Shown here: positions 16,914-24,438 of the stretch, piece by piece | Position numbering within the stretch: the first letter of the stretch is position 1 | Layout: every line of letters starts with the position of its first letter | IMG/VR virus record: IMGVR_UViG_3300025316_000046 | Coordinates: 1-34,341 of that record | Reading direction: 5' to 3' (one strand) | From: a virus | Length of the DNA stretch: 34,341 bases | Made by a program: the position numbers and the translations under genes | The notes under the pieces: model-generated | What the model saw: the letters and a program-made list of their open reading frames with translations, nothing else | Told to the model about the DNA's origin: nothing | Database searches by the model: none

Positions 16914-17084
16914 TCAACGAATTACTTTGCTAACACCTGACTTTGCCTTTGGGGCATCGACCTTTGCCATCTTTAGGGCGGCGGCCTTGGCTGTCGGAGG
17001 CTTTCGGCGATCTTTCAGAGTCTTCTTATATTTCTCGGCGAAAGCATTGTAGTGGGAGCGACCTCCCGACGAATAGTTCTTCAT
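16914..17084 (-). CDS. Small basic protein, 56 aa
   Basis: Starts MKNYSSGGRSHYNAFAEKYK, then KKTLKDRRKPP and an Ala/Lys-rich tail (TAKAAALKMAKVDAPKAK). About 16 basic residues; histone-like composition without a recognisable domain. The ATG overlaps the stop of the 40 aa frame (TAATG), which argues that both are translated. Too short for routine gene callers. Confidence 0.55.
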   Translation of the reverse strand: MKNYSSGGRSHYNAFAEKYKKTLKDRRKPPTAKAAALKMAKVDAPKAKSGVSKVIR

Positions 17085-17206
17085 TATTTTACTTTCTTAG
17101 CTAATAAAGTCTTCTTTAAGGCCCGCTTCCTAGCTTGAGCACGACCTTTGCTCTCTCCAAGGAGGAGCTTTCTTTCAATTTTCTCAGGACGGTTGGAATT
17201 ATTCAT
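17084..17206 (-). CDS. Small very basic protein, 40 aa
   Basis: Starts MNNSNRPEKIERKLLLGESK and continues GRAQARKRALKKTLLAKKVK; about 15 of 40 residues are Lys or Arg, probably one amphipathic helix. It begins 3 nt after the portal stop, and its stop overlaps the next start. Possible roles are DNA binding within the head or portal assembly; nothing specific can be seen. Confidence 0.5.
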   Translation of the reverse strand: MNNSNRPEKIERKLLLGESKGRAQARKRALKKTLLAKKVK

Positions 17207-17209
17207 TTT

Positions 17210-19069
17210 TTATCCATTTAACGGAACGCTTGATAAATCTGGCTGAGCAGGTACTCCTCCTGCAACTGGTTGCGCTCCTTGAACTGGCGCAGGATTACCC
17301 CCACCTCCACCGACCGCAGGTACACCAGGTTGTTGTGGTGCTCCCATTGAGGCTTGGGCTAATTCAGGCCAATTCATTTGGAAGTACGCCTGAGGATTCA
17401 GCTTGAAGAGCATATACATACCAGCTGTTTCTTTCGGAGAAGGGAAGTTCAGGCGAGTTAGAAGAGTTAGAGGATCTATTGCTTGTGCCTCCCATAAAGA
17501 GAGCGCCTGATTCATCTCAGTTATCTCATCGTGCGGTTTCATAGAGTCTGGGGCCACTGAAACAACTAGTTTGGCGGTCAGATTCTGAATAGATAGCTCT
17601 ATATATTGAGTAGACTTGAGTTGCCCCATCACAGAAGCGTAGTGCTGTTCGTCGTAGTAAACATAGTAGAGTTGTACCCACCAGTTAAAGATACCCCGAG
17701 CAACCATTTCTATCTTGTCTCCGACTCCACCACCAATTCGGGAATTATCGTATTGCTGATTCAAGATCATTCCTCTAGCTGTCTGATCTTCATTGCCTTT
17801 TTGAGCAGTAATTCCTTGGGTACCAAAAATAGTACGGAGGTTACCCATATTGTTCGCTAAGTCTTCGAAGAACGCCCCTGGAATTGAAGGAGCTGGGAAG
17901 TCCTTAATAGCTTGGTCGATCGGTCCTCCTGAGGGGACAAGAATCGGGTGTCCTTTGGTCCATGCAGTAGCCGCCTGTTTGGCAGTTTCCTGATTAAAGT
18001 TATTCTCCGAGAAAACTGTAGAGTTATTCGAGCGAGAGAGGTTAAAATCTATCTGCTCTGTTCGTCGGGAAACCAACCTCTGGTTCGGGATGTTCTGTTC
18101 TATAAGTCCTGTCTCATCGTGAGGTTTCTGTTGGAGAGAGAAAACTGATAGGAAAGTATAGGGTTTGGCAGGCTTAGCAAAATGGTTCATGCCATTTATT
18201 AGAGCGGCTTGTCCCTCTACATCTGACTCCTCTCTATCATAATTAAAATGAGGATTCTTATGTTTGTCTAGTACGATATCTTTGAAAGTGTAGAAACAAT
18301 AATCATCGTTCCACCATTCTGTATATGTAACTTCAGTTCCCATCTTCCCATCAACCATCAAGGTAATATGGGCCTCCTTATTTGGGAACATATCTGTAAG
18401 TCTTTGAGCGGTGACAGTTATTCTTTCCCCAAGATAAGAGGTAAAATCTCCATATACATCAACATAGCCCGATGGGTCAAATATAAAGTTCTTGGCATCT
18501 CGAACCTCAGATTTGATCTCTTGAATATCATTGTCCCATCCGTGTTTGATTACTCCCAAAAAATCGAGTGACCACTTACGAACCATGAGAGTCATCTTAG
18601 AACGCAAACCCAATTGGTCAGCATGGTACTGGAGCATGGTCTTAACAGCCTCAGCTACGGCATTTCCTGTGGGAGAGTTATCAGACCAGACTACTGGCTC
18701 AGGATTACGAGACAAAGCGGCAGGCAAAAAAGTTTCCTCAGCTTCAAATAGCAGGTTAGCAGAGATAGCGGCGTTATCATCAACAGCAGCAGGAGTGGAG
18801 AGTTTCTGTCTTCCAAGGTAATAGGCTTCATTTAGTTGTTGTCGAGGACGGATTTTTGATTCATAGAGAGCATACTTCAGAGTCCACTTATCAGCCAAGT
18901 CAATCAAGTCTTGGTCCGACATTTTTAACTCGAGCTCATCTATCTTCTCACCTTGGACCCCCTCTTGGTCTTCAACAGCACCCTGTCCAGGGACTTTATT
19001 TAACTTACTCTCAATGAGGTTCGTGACACCTCGGATATTCATCGAAAAAGGATCACCTGTATTAGCCAT
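17210..19069 (-). CDS. Portal protein
   Basis: 619 aa from the ATG at 19069 (an ATG at 19093 would overlap the small basic frame that ends 1 nt before 19069). The layout is that of podovirus portals: N-terminal LADKWTLKYALYESKIRPRQQLNEAYYLGRQ, then NLLFEAEETFLPAALSRNPEPVVW, the KMTLMVRKWSLDFLGVIKHGWD segment and DAKNFIFDPSGYVDVYGDFTSYLGERITVTAQRL (clip/wing), a long helical stem and crown region, and a Pro/Gly/Gln-rich C-terminal tail (about 570-619). It should form the dodecameric DNA gate at the head vertex. It is the first large gene after its own leader hairpin and promoter. Confidence 0.85.
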   Translation of the reverse strand: MANTGDPFSMNIRGVTNLIESKLNKVPGQGAVEDQEGVQGEKIDELELKMSDQDLIDLADKWTLKYALYESKIRPRQQLNEAYYLGRQKLSTPAAVDDNAAISANLLFEAEETFLPAALSRNPEPVVWSDNSPTGNAVAEAVKTMLQYHADQLGLRSKMTLMVRKWSLDFLGVIKHGWDNDIQEIKSEVRDAKNFIFDPSGYVDVYGDFTSYLGERITVTAQRLTDMFPNKEAHITLMVDGKMGTEVTYTEWWNDDYCFYTFKDIVLDKHKNPHFNYDREESDVEGQAALINGMNHFAKPAKPYTFLSVFSLQQKPHDETGLIEQNIPNQRLVSRRTEQIDFNLSRSNNSTVFSENNFNQETAKQAATAWTKGHPILVPSGGPIDQAIKDFPAPSIPGAFFEDLANNMGNLRTIFGTQGITAQKGNEDQTARGMILNQQYDNSRIGGGVGDKIEMVARGIFNWWVQLYYVYYDEQHYASVMGQLKSTQYIELSIQNLTAKLVVSVAPDSMKPHDEITEMNQALSLWEAQAIDPLTLLTRLNFPSPKETAGMYMLFKLNPQAYFQMNWPELAQASMGAPQQPGVPAVGGGGGNPAPVQGAQPVAGGVPAQPDLSSVPLNG

Positions 19070-19070
19070 A

Positions 19071-19220
19071 TTATGAACCGAGCGCCCGAACATTCAGGCT
19101 ACTCAAATTAGGAGTCCCGCCTTCCGATTGAGATTTATGGACAGGCTTAGACCTTGAATAAGCGTTCCCTTGTATTTGCACTTTCTTATTTCTCAAACTT
19201 TTTTTCTTGGAGATTTTCAT
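19071..19220 (-). CDS. Small basic protein upstream of portal, 49 aa
   Basis: Starts MKISKKKSLRNKKVQIQGNA, ends with LNVRALGS and stops 1 nt before the portal ATG. The first 14 residues contain 8 Lys or Arg. It directly follows the U-rich side of a leader hairpin. With three more basic frames after the portal gene it makes a set of four. The tight packing supports translation; function unknown. Confidence 0.5.
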   Translation of the reverse strand: MKISKKKSLRNKKVQIQGNAYSRSKPVHKSQSEGGTPNLSSLNVRALGS

Positions 19221-19229
19221 ACAAAAATA

Positions 19230-19245
19230 GGACGCAAGAGCGTCC
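19230..19245 (-). promoter_or_regulatory. Leader hairpin of the portal operon
   Basis: GGACGC-TCTT-GCGTCC on the minus strand, then TATTTTTG: the shape of an intrinsic terminator placed about 20 nt after the -10 box and 10 nt before the next ATG. It could end the terminase transcript, and act as an attenuator for transcripts starting at 19258 or so. Confidence 0.6.
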
Positions 19246-19264
19246 CTTCATTGGGTTCGGTAGA

Positions 19265-19294
19265 AGTATACTACATACTCTTCAATACTGTAAA
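19265..19294 (-). promoter_or_regulatory. Promoter for the portal operon
   Basis: Minus-strand TTTACA (19289-19294), 18-bp spacer, TATACT (19265-19270). The -35 lies in the last codons of the 82 aa gene. Confidence 0.6.
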
Positions 19295-19530
19295 GGGGGG
19301 TTAAAATTGATTCCTTTGTATACTATATATCTAGTGGTTTCTATCTTCCTAACCATTCCATCCCTATCCTTATGAATGACAATCTGGGCGTCGCAGGTAT
19401 CGAATATCCCGGCTTGCTCCAAACGCTCTAAAAGATTGCGATGCTTTTGGAACAAGACAAAAGACTTTAGTTCCTTATCATCGAGATATATGGCTGTTTT
19501 TTCAGAAGTTGACGGCATTTGATATTCCAT
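19282..19530 (-). CDS. Hypothetical protein between terminase and portal, 82 aa
   Basis: Begins within the end of the terminase gene (ATG at 19530 or 19518). Reads EKTAIYLDDKELKSFVLFQKHRNLLERLEQAGIFDTCDAQIVIHKDRDGMVRKIETTRYIVY: a helix followed by strands with basic residues. Short genes between large terminase and portal are common in this phage type and usually have unknown function. No catalytic motif. The coding frame is consistent and the overlap with the terminase gene (29 nt) suggests coupling. Confidence 0.6.
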   Translation of the reverse strand: MEYQMPSTSEKTAIYLDDKELKSFVLFQKHRNLLERLEQAGIFDTCDAQIVIHKDRDGMVRKIETTRYIVYKGINFNPPLQY

Positions 19531-21067
19531 CGAACATATCTAAACCTACGACCTTTGCCTTTGTTTCCGAATAACGATCCAAACCCACACGCGCATATAT
19601 AGTAGCATGAACCCAATGGTCTGGCCCAGTTCTTGTCCACACAAATCCCCGCGACTTATCCACCTGACCCGAATCGTCATACTCCCACTCACGGTGGATA
19701 TTCATCCAGTGAACAATATAGTCGTGCCAATCGCCTTCGGTTCCATTGAACGTCACACGCTTATCTACCATCTCGTCAATGAACTGCTGAATCGCACGGT
19801 TTCTATCCACAATTACCTTGCCGTACTCCTCTCCTTCACCCCATTGGATTACTTTCATAGTCTTTCGATCGGCTCGATACCAAACTAGATAGACTCGGCC
19901 AGGATATTTGGCTTGGAGCTTTCGTATTCCGATTAGGTCGCCCCCTTGGTCGGCTATGATAATAGAGTTATTGAATCTTTTAAGAAGGGCCTCAAGCTCA
20001 TCGTAAGGGTCTTTGCCAGTCAGAGGATTAGAGCAAGTCCCATAGTGGAAGTATCCTTTTTTGTTCGCTAGAACGTAGTGAATCGGGAGTCCCGTATCTA
20101 CTCCGATTATGATACGCCCATCTTGGTCATTTATCTTTGGGGTCATGCACTTCTCAAGGGTCATGGCCGAGACTTTATTTCCCGACCCAGCGTAAGGAAG
20201 CCCAGCCACGAAGTTGTAGAAGTATTCGGCGTTCTTAGTCCTCTTATATTCTGCGATGTCCTTAGCGTTTTTCAGAGGATTTATCCAAAGAGGTATCCAA
20301 TAGCCAGACCACTCTCCTTTAGCGGTCTTGACCCACTCTCCCATGTGCCTTTCCTCGTCGGTTATTTCTTTTTTGCACTTTGGGCAACGGAATATCTTGG
20401 CTTCGTAGTCGATGCACGACTCATCGAATAATACTTTTTCCCCACACGAATGGTTAACATGCCAAATTTTTTGGTCGGACATACGCCAGAACTTATCCAC
20501 CCCAAAATCTGGGGAAGTCGGGTTCGAGAAAAGCCACTTATAACCATACTTTGAGTGCAGTAAACGGGAGTCGTAGGTTTCAAGGATGTTTTGCGGTGCT
20601 TTATCATATTCGTCGGCTACTATCATGTCGAGTGATAGCATGATTGGAGCGGTATCGGTCTGCGCTCCAAGATAATGAATAAAACTCTCTCCGATTTGTT
20701 TCTGCGTTATTGAATCCTTATCACGCATAAGAGAGGAAATGTAAGGGGACTGCTGTGCCATGCGGTTCACTTTGGAGCCGACGAACTTCTGCACCATCTC
20801 ATAGGTAGGAAGAACGTATCCCACGTCCATCTTGAACATCTGGGCCAACCAAATAGTCTTCAAAATAGCCATCGTCGAAAAACCTATCTGGGCGGCCTTC
20901 AAACACACTAAGTTTTTGGCAGAGTCGGCGTAGGGGTCGGCTAAGTATCGGTGGGTGATGAAGTCCAGCTCTTTGCCAGTCTCCGTCTTAATTCCCCGAT
21001 TCTCTATCCAATGTCTTATGTGCGCCCTCTCCGAGAGGGCGGCTATCTTGTCGCTTGTAATGTTCAT
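19502..21067 (-). CDS. terL: Terminase large subunit
   Basis: 521 aa DNA-packaging motor. The ATPase has a Walker A of the KAAQIGFST type (about residue 57-65), as in GpA-like large terminases, and Walker B followed by the catalytic acid in SLDMIVADEYDKAP. A zinc-binding insert follows (HSCGEKVLF...CIDYEAKIFRCPKCKKEI). The RNase H-like nuclease domain has the acidic pairs RIIIGVDTGLPIHY and SIIIADQGGDLIG, and a late Asp in WVHATIYARVGLDRY. It should cut and pump DNA into the head through the portal. The ATG lies 80 nt inside the end of the small-subunit gene, an unusually long overlap. Confidence 0.85.
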   Translation of the reverse strand: MNITSDKIAALSERAHIRHWIENRGIKTETGKELDFITHRYLADPYADSAKNLVCLKAAQIGFSTMAILKTIWLAQMFKMDVGYVLPTYEMVQKFVGSKVNRMAQQSPYISSLMRDKDSITQKQIGESFIHYLGAQTDTAPIMLSLDMIVADEYDKAPQNILETYDSRLLHSKYGYKWLFSNPTSPDFGVDKFWRMSDQKIWHVNHSCGEKVLFDESCIDYEAKIFRCPKCKKEITDEERHMGEWVKTAKGEWSGYWIPLWINPLKNAKDIAEYKRTKNAEYFYNFVAGLPYAGSGNKVSAMTLEKCMTPKINDQDGRIIIGVDTGLPIHYVLANKKGYFHYGTCSNPLTGKDPYDELEALLKRFNNSIIIADQGGDLIGIRKLQAKYPGRVYLVWYRADRKTMKVIQWGEGEEYGKVIVDRNRAIQQFIDEMVDKRVTFNGTEGDWHDYIVHWMNIHREWEYDDSGQVDKSRGFVWTRTGPDHWVHATIYARVGLDRYSETKAKVVGLDMFDGISNAVNF

Positions 21068-21446
21068 TGATTAGGTTATACAAATCTCCTAGACTCTGCG
21101 CCGCATTGTCTCCAAGTTCTTGAGTTATCTTCATACTCCCTTGCTGAACGGCAGTTCCGATGAGCCTATCAAGAGTATCTTTGTAGAAGAGGAAATTACC
21201 ATCTAAGGCTTTCGATACTCCTTGAGCTACGAGATATGCCTCTATCTCTTTATGATTCATCCCTCTCTCTTTTGCGATAGTCTTGCAAGCATCTCGGAAA
21301 AGAGTGACGTAGCTTTTAGTTCCAGGCGGCTTACCCTTTGGGTTCCCAGAACGACCAGGAAGAAATCCCTTCCTTCCTTTAATAACCGCAGGTTCATAGA
21401 TTTTGACTGCGGAGGCTGGTATGATTTCAACTTTAGGAATATCCAT
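20988..21446 (-). CDS. terS: Terminase small subunit-like protein
   Basis: 152 aa, upstream of and overlapping terL. Residues 23-45 read IKGRKGFLPGRSGNPKGKPPGTK, the N-terminal signature of the DUF5681 family often placed next to terminases, followed by helices (SYVTLFRDACKTIAKERGMNHKEIEAYL) that could be the DNA-recognition part and an oligomerisation part. It probably recognises the packaging site. Position makes the assignment likely; a helix-turn-helix is not clear by eye. Confidence 0.65.
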   Translation of the reverse strand: MDIPKVEIIPASAVKIYEPAVIKGRKGFLPGRSGNPKGKPPGTKSYVTLFRDACKTIAKERGMNHKEIEAYLVAQGVSKALDGNFLFYKDTLDRLIGTAVQQGSMKITQELGDNAAQSLGDLYNLINEHYKRQDSRPLGEGAHKTLDRESGN

Positions 21447-21463
21447 GCTGGGATTTTACAACA

Positions 21464-21622
21464 CTACATTGACTTAATCAACTTTTTTATTCCTCTCGTA
21501 CATTTCCAACACATCAAAGAGTGAGACGTGATTCTTGCATTTATCTTAGTATGGAATAAGTATCTCTTTCGTATAAGAAATCTCCACTTATGACATACTT
21601 CACATTTAGCACAAAGTTTCAT
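21464..21622 (-). CDS. Small zinc-ribbon protein, 52 aa
   Basis: Starts MKLCAKCEVCHKWRFLIRKR; CAKC at residues 4-7 and CWKC at 38-41 form a plausible two-knuckle zinc site, in a very basic protein (about 14 Lys or Arg). It fills the gap between the chaperonin gene and terS: the start is 12 nt after the GroEL stop. Possible nucleic-acid binding; unknown role. Confidence 0.55.
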   Translation of the reverse strand: MKLCAKCEVCHKWRFLIRKRYLFHTKINARITSHSLMCWKCTRGIKKLIKSM

Positions 21623-21634
21623 AGATAGTATCCA

Positions 21635-23095
21635 TTATTGTTGTGCGCGGCTCATCACCTGACGGGCCGCTCGTTTATATTCTTCGGGAATAGTAATGAC
21701 ACCCTTGGTTGTTAAGATTATCCCAGCCAAAGATATCGCAGTAGAGATAGCATTCTTAACTACCAAAGCGGGATCGTATACTAAGGCACCTGGCAAAAGT
21801 TTGGCAGGCTCCTGTAAAGCCACTCTCATTATCTTTGACTTTAGGTTCTTTGAAGACATAAGAATAGCAATGCCTGCTCCCTTCACTACTCCATCTACTA
21901 GAGCCAACTGAGAAGCATGGGCGGCATCCATAGTCTTCTTTATCTTCCAAGTCAATTCGGATTCCGTATTGGCTCCGACCTTTAGAATGGCAACCTTGGT
22001 ATTCAACCAACCGAGGCGAATCGGGTCTTTTATATTAAATCGGTATTCAGTGATATCTTTCGTACCATTCAAAACTGATTCCTCTTTCGTTGCCTTCCAA
22101 CTTCCACAAGAACCAAGTTCCTTTAGGCTGAACATTTGGAAAGTAAATCCCTTGGTTGAATCAATAGGCGTTGCGCCAGTCATCGCACAGACATCTTCAT
22201 AGATAAGGTCTTTGAAAAGAACTGGTGCTTTGATTATAAGAGTCTTAATCCGATTCGGTTCTCCCTGAATGGACTTCACAGTATTTTGAGCCAATCTAGA
22301 AACTACACCCATCTCGATATCCTCACAGAAAAGAACGACCTCCCATACTCTCTCTTGAATAAGTTTGGCATATATAGGTTCAAGCTGAGAAACAGAAATT
22401 ATCTTATCCTTGCAAACAATTATCCTGGGCTTCTCAACGGAACAGATATCTGGGGCAGTCTGCCAACCAGCGAACATCTTGGCTCCGTGAAGTCGCATTC
22501 CTTCGACGATATCGTAGTAGGTGTCAGGAACAGAAGAGCTCTCGACTTCGATTATCCCTTCCCTTCCAATCTTCGGATAAATCTCCCCGATAAGGTCGCC
22601 GATCTCTTTCGACTCGGAAGCAATCGTAGCGATCTCCCCGACCCTACTTAGTTCGATATCCTTCTTTCCTTTATCTATCTCTTTTAAGATACGTGGAAGT
22701 GCTCCATCCAGTTCCTCTTTAAGAAGAAGCGGAGCTTTCTTAGATTTCAGTCCCTCATTCAGAATAGCGGCAGTTAGGATTATCGTGGTCTTCCTGCCGT
22801 CCCCACATTCTTTCTCTTGCTTGTCGCAGGCCTCTTTGAGGAGGTTGGCTCCAATCTGTTCCGCAGGGTCTCCAAGAATAATAGAGTCTGTAATAACTTT
22901 ACCATCGTTAACAACTCGGTGCCCAGGATAGAGATTTGATTCAATGACAACATTACCACCTTTTGGTCCATAGGTTGGTTTGATGACTTCGCAGACTTTG
23001 TTGATGCCCGAGATGAGCTTGGCTTTGGATGTTTCATAATTTTGGAGGTTATCGGATTGAGCGGGTTGAGCGGATTGAGCGGATTGAGAGGTCAT
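21635..23095 (-). CDS. groL: Phage GroEL-like chaperonin
   Basis: 486 aa, against about 545 for bacterial GroEL. Equatorial domain: VCEVIKPTYGPKGGNVVIE and ECGDGRKTTIILTAAI, equivalent to GroEL 'TLGPKGRNVV' and 'AGDGTTTATVL' with the catalytic Asp kept but TTT changed to RKTT. Apical domain: GREGIIEVESSS...YDIVEGMRLHGAKMFAGW...IIKAPVLFKDLIYEDVCAMTGATPID. C-terminal equatorial part: KKTMDAAHASQLALVDGVVKGAGIAIL, with the Asp equivalent to GroEL D398. The GGM-repeat tail is missing. It presumably folds virion proteins in the cytoplasm. It overlaps the 75 aa gene by 4 nt and lies directly before the terminase genes. A GroES-like gene is about 1 kb away. Confidence 0.9.
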   Translation of the reverse strand: MTSQSAQSAQPAQSDNLQNYETSKAKLISGINKVCEVIKPTYGPKGGNVVIESNLYPGHRVVNDGKVITDSIILGDPAEQIGANLLKEACDKQEKECGDGRKTTIILTAAILNEGLKSKKAPLLLKEELDGALPRILKEIDKGKKDIELSRVGEIATIASESKEIGDLIGEIYPKIGREGIIEVESSSVPDTYYDIVEGMRLHGAKMFAGWQTAPDICSVEKPRIIVCKDKIISVSQLEPIYAKLIQERVWEVVLFCEDIEMGVVSRLAQNTVKSIQGEPNRIKTLIIKAPVLFKDLIYEDVCAMTGATPIDSTKGFTFQMFSLKELGSCGSWKATKEESVLNGTKDITEYRFNIKDPIRLGWLNTKVAILKVGANTESELTWKIKKTMDAAHASQLALVDGVVKGAGIAILMSSKNLKSKIMRVALQEPAKLLPGALVYDPALVVKNAISTAISLAGIILTTKGVITIPEEYKRAARQVMSRAQQ

Positions 23096-23319
23096 TTTGA
23101 GTACTCTATATTATATTCTGGTAAATTAGGTTGGAGAGCCATTCGGATGTGATAGGACAAATATACATCATTCGGAACGTTGTGTCTAAAGAAAACTGTG
23201 GATAAGCATCTGTCACATCTCTCCTCTACGCCATCACGCATTTCCCGCACGATACGGAAATCGTGGAGCCAATAGGTATTTTTACATTTGCTATGTTGCC
23301 ACATGGTTTGTTTCAGCAT
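23092..23319 (-). CDS. Small protein with CDRC motif, 75 aa
   Basis: Starts MLKQTMWQHSKCKNTYWLHD (a second ATG at 23304 is equally possible), then VEERCDRCLSTVFFRHNVPNDVYLSYHIRMALQ and an acidic-aromatic end. Cys at 12, then CDRC near residues 35-38 could bind one metal ion with a His. Overlaps its neighbours on both sides (ATGA with groL, 28 nt with the regulator), which supports a single operon. Function unknown. Confidence 0.6.
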   Translation of the reverse strand: MLKQTMWQHSKCKNTYWLHDFRIVREMRDGVEERCDRCLSTVFFRHNVPNDVYLSYHIRMALQPNLPEYNIEYSK

Positions 23320-23668
23320 GGTTTCTCGGGGAAAGAAACTCCTTCAACTCCTTCATTCGAGGGTCTTCGGATTCAAAGCAGAGAGTCTCCCGATTAAAAG
23401 GTTTCTGAGGATTCTGAATGATCACATCCCAGTTTCCGTTCTGGGCATCCCAAGTCTGGTCACGCCAAAGGTACCCATTGAACTTAGCGAACTCGTACTC
23501 TTCTTCTGGGTCAGATACAAGAACTCTGTCGGTCTTTTCAGCCATTCGTAATGCGTAGCGTATCGCTTCTACGTCAGACTTTGCCCCATACTTAGTTTTG
23601 ATTCTATCAATCAACCTAATATCTTCCTCTGTGAATCGGAACGCTTTTGCTTTTAATGGTGTCTTCAT
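23291..23668 (-). CDS. Ribbon-helix-helix DNA-binding regulator
   Basis: 125 aa from the ATG at 23668. Residues 5-45 (LKAKAFRFTEEDIRLIDRIKTKYGAKSDVEAIRYALRMAEKT) match the Arc/CopG/MetJ-type ribbon-helix-helix: one strand (AKAFRF), helix, turn, helix. The C-terminal part (FAKFNGYLWRDQTWDAQNGNWDVIIQNPQKPFNRETLCFE) is of unknown type and could sense a ligand or bind a partner. An upstream extension of 20 codons is in frame but is made from the TGCAATAC repeats, so the ATG at 23668 is chosen. The promoter sits among these repeats, which points to autoregulation. The same boxes lie at the divergent promoter region, so it may govern the early/late switch. Confidence 0.75.
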   Translation of the reverse strand: MKTPLKAKAFRFTEEDIRLIDRIKTKYGAKSDVEAIRYALRMAEKTDRVLVSDPEEEYEFAKFNGYLWRDQTWDAQNGNWDVIIQNPQKPFNRETLCFESEDPRMKELKEFLSPRNHAETNHVAT

Positions 23669-23731
23669 GTATTGCATGATACCACTTATGCAATACAGGT
23701 GCAATACAGATGCAATACAAAAATGCAATAC
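23669..23731. promoter_or_regulatory. Operator array: five TGCAATAC boxes
   Basis: Boxes at 23669-23676 (inverted), 23689-23696, 23700-23707, 23711-23718 and 23724-23731. The last four are direct, spaced 11, 11 and 13 bp, about one helical turn, suiting a cooperative ribbon-helix-helix protein. They cover the regulator's promoter. Confidence 0.7.
23676..23704 (-). promoter_or_regulatory. Promoter of the ribbon-helix-helix gene
   Basis: Minus-strand TTGCAC (23699-23704), 17-bp spacer, TATCAT (23676-23681). The ATG is 7 nt after the -10, so the mRNA would be leaderless. Two operator boxes overlap the hexamers. Confidence 0.55.
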
Positions 23732-23857
23732 GAACCTAGGGTAGTTATTGAATATGGGACCCTAATTCACTTAGAAAATGACTGTTATTCCGTAAAAAAT
23801 GGGAGGTGGTGGTATGATTCCCTGCCCTCTATAGCACCTTTTCGGTTTCGTTTTTTT

Positions 23858-23893
23858 ATGACATAGGTCATGACATAGGCCATGACATAGGCC
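23858..23893. repeat. Three tandem 12-bp repeats, ATGACATAGGYC
   Basis: ATGACATAGG occurs at 23858, 23870 and 23882, exactly 12 bp apart. The first unit also forms the palindrome ATGAC-N4-GTCAT. The period near one helical turn suggests protein binding. Confidence 0.65.
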
Positions 23894-23911
23894 ATGCCTA
23901 GCCTATCATAC

Positions 23912-23931
23912 TATGGCTCTACTAAGCCGTA
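23912..23931. repeat. Hairpin twin A (TATGGCT-N6-AGCCGTA)
   Basis: Nearly the same as the perfect hairpin at 24926-24945, including most of the loop. It overlaps a TATAAT at 23930-23935. The two copies lie on either side of the three-gene GroES cassette. Confidence 0.55.
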
Positions 23932-24051
23932 TAATCTATGTCGTACAATAAGCATTGTAGGACGTAGGACGCTGTACTACAAACAACTACAGGTGACTAC
24001 ATACCAGATATAAGGGAATGGAAACGGATGGGGATACAACAATTATTACCT

Positions 24052-24085
24052 ACAACTATTACAACTATTACACTACAACTATTAC
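24052..24085. repeat. Three ACAACTATTAC direct repeats
   Basis: Copies start at 24052, 24061 and 24075; looser versions continue to about 24107. AT-rich direct repeats of this kind can be iterons for a replication initiator, but low complexity is an equal explanation. Confidence 0.45.
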
Positions 24086-24168
24086 ACTACAAACGACATT
24101 ACAAATGACTCTACACTATCAGTACTCCTCATAGGGCTTCGCCTTGCCGCGCGGCCAGGTGCCATAAC

Positions 24169-24438
24169 CTAAGCCCGTAGTATGCCTAGAATATACTCGG
24201 GGGCGATCTTCACCACATAGCGGCGCTTACCTTCATATTCAGGGAGTTCAAAGAACCCATGCGGCCGGAAAAAGATTATATCCCCTGTATGTAAGTCATG
24301 CACATTGGCTGCGCTCATATTAGCTGGGGATATTCCAACGATCCGGGCCGCTTCTATCTTCTCAAAGCCGCCTGCTATAACGCTAGGCGCTTCTATAGGC
24401 TCAACTTCTACACAATCATAAAAAGGCTCGAATATCAT
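24169..24438 (-). CDS. groS: GroES-like co-chaperonin
   Basis: 89 aa, close to GroES (97). The N-terminus FEPFYDCVEVEPIE parallels GroES 'IRPLHDRVIVKRKE'; then a shorter mobile-loop region (APSVIAGGFEKIEAA), ARIVGISPAN like 'GEVLAVGNG', HTGDIIFFRPHGFFELP like 'VGDIVIFNDGYG', and YVVKIAPEYILGIL like 'EVLIMSESDILAIV'. It should cap the phage GroEL-like ring. The ATG overlaps the stop of the small membrane protein (ATGA). It is the last gene of a three-gene unit, more than 1 kb from the GroEL-like gene and on the other side of the regulator, so the two may be timed differently. Identification is by pattern. Confidence 0.7.
   Translation of the reverse strand: MIFEPFYDCVEVEPIEAPSVIAGGFEKIEAARIVGISPANMSAANVHDLHTGDIIFFRPHGFFELPEYEGKRRYVVKIAPEYILGILRA

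Larger units (their letters stand above)
23732..24168. other. 437-bp non-coding region with several short repeats
   Basis: No convincing gene. It contains three tandem 12-bp units (23858-23893), a hairpin followed by TATAAT (23912-23935), and AT-rich direct repeats ACAACTATTAC at 24052, 24061 and 24075, followed by looser copies. It separates the GroES cassette from the regulator and may contain operators or replication sites. Confidence 0.5.

Noticed and set aside
24119-24168. Short minus-strand frame after the GroES gene (27 aa, or a GLGYGTWPRGK stretch)
   Set aside because: No supported start or family pattern; too short to separate from chance.
23732-24168. CRISPR-like or tRNA content in the repeat-rich gap
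   Set aside because: Repeats are 10-12 bp, tandem and without spacers; no cloverleaf or TTCGAAT-type arm was seen.
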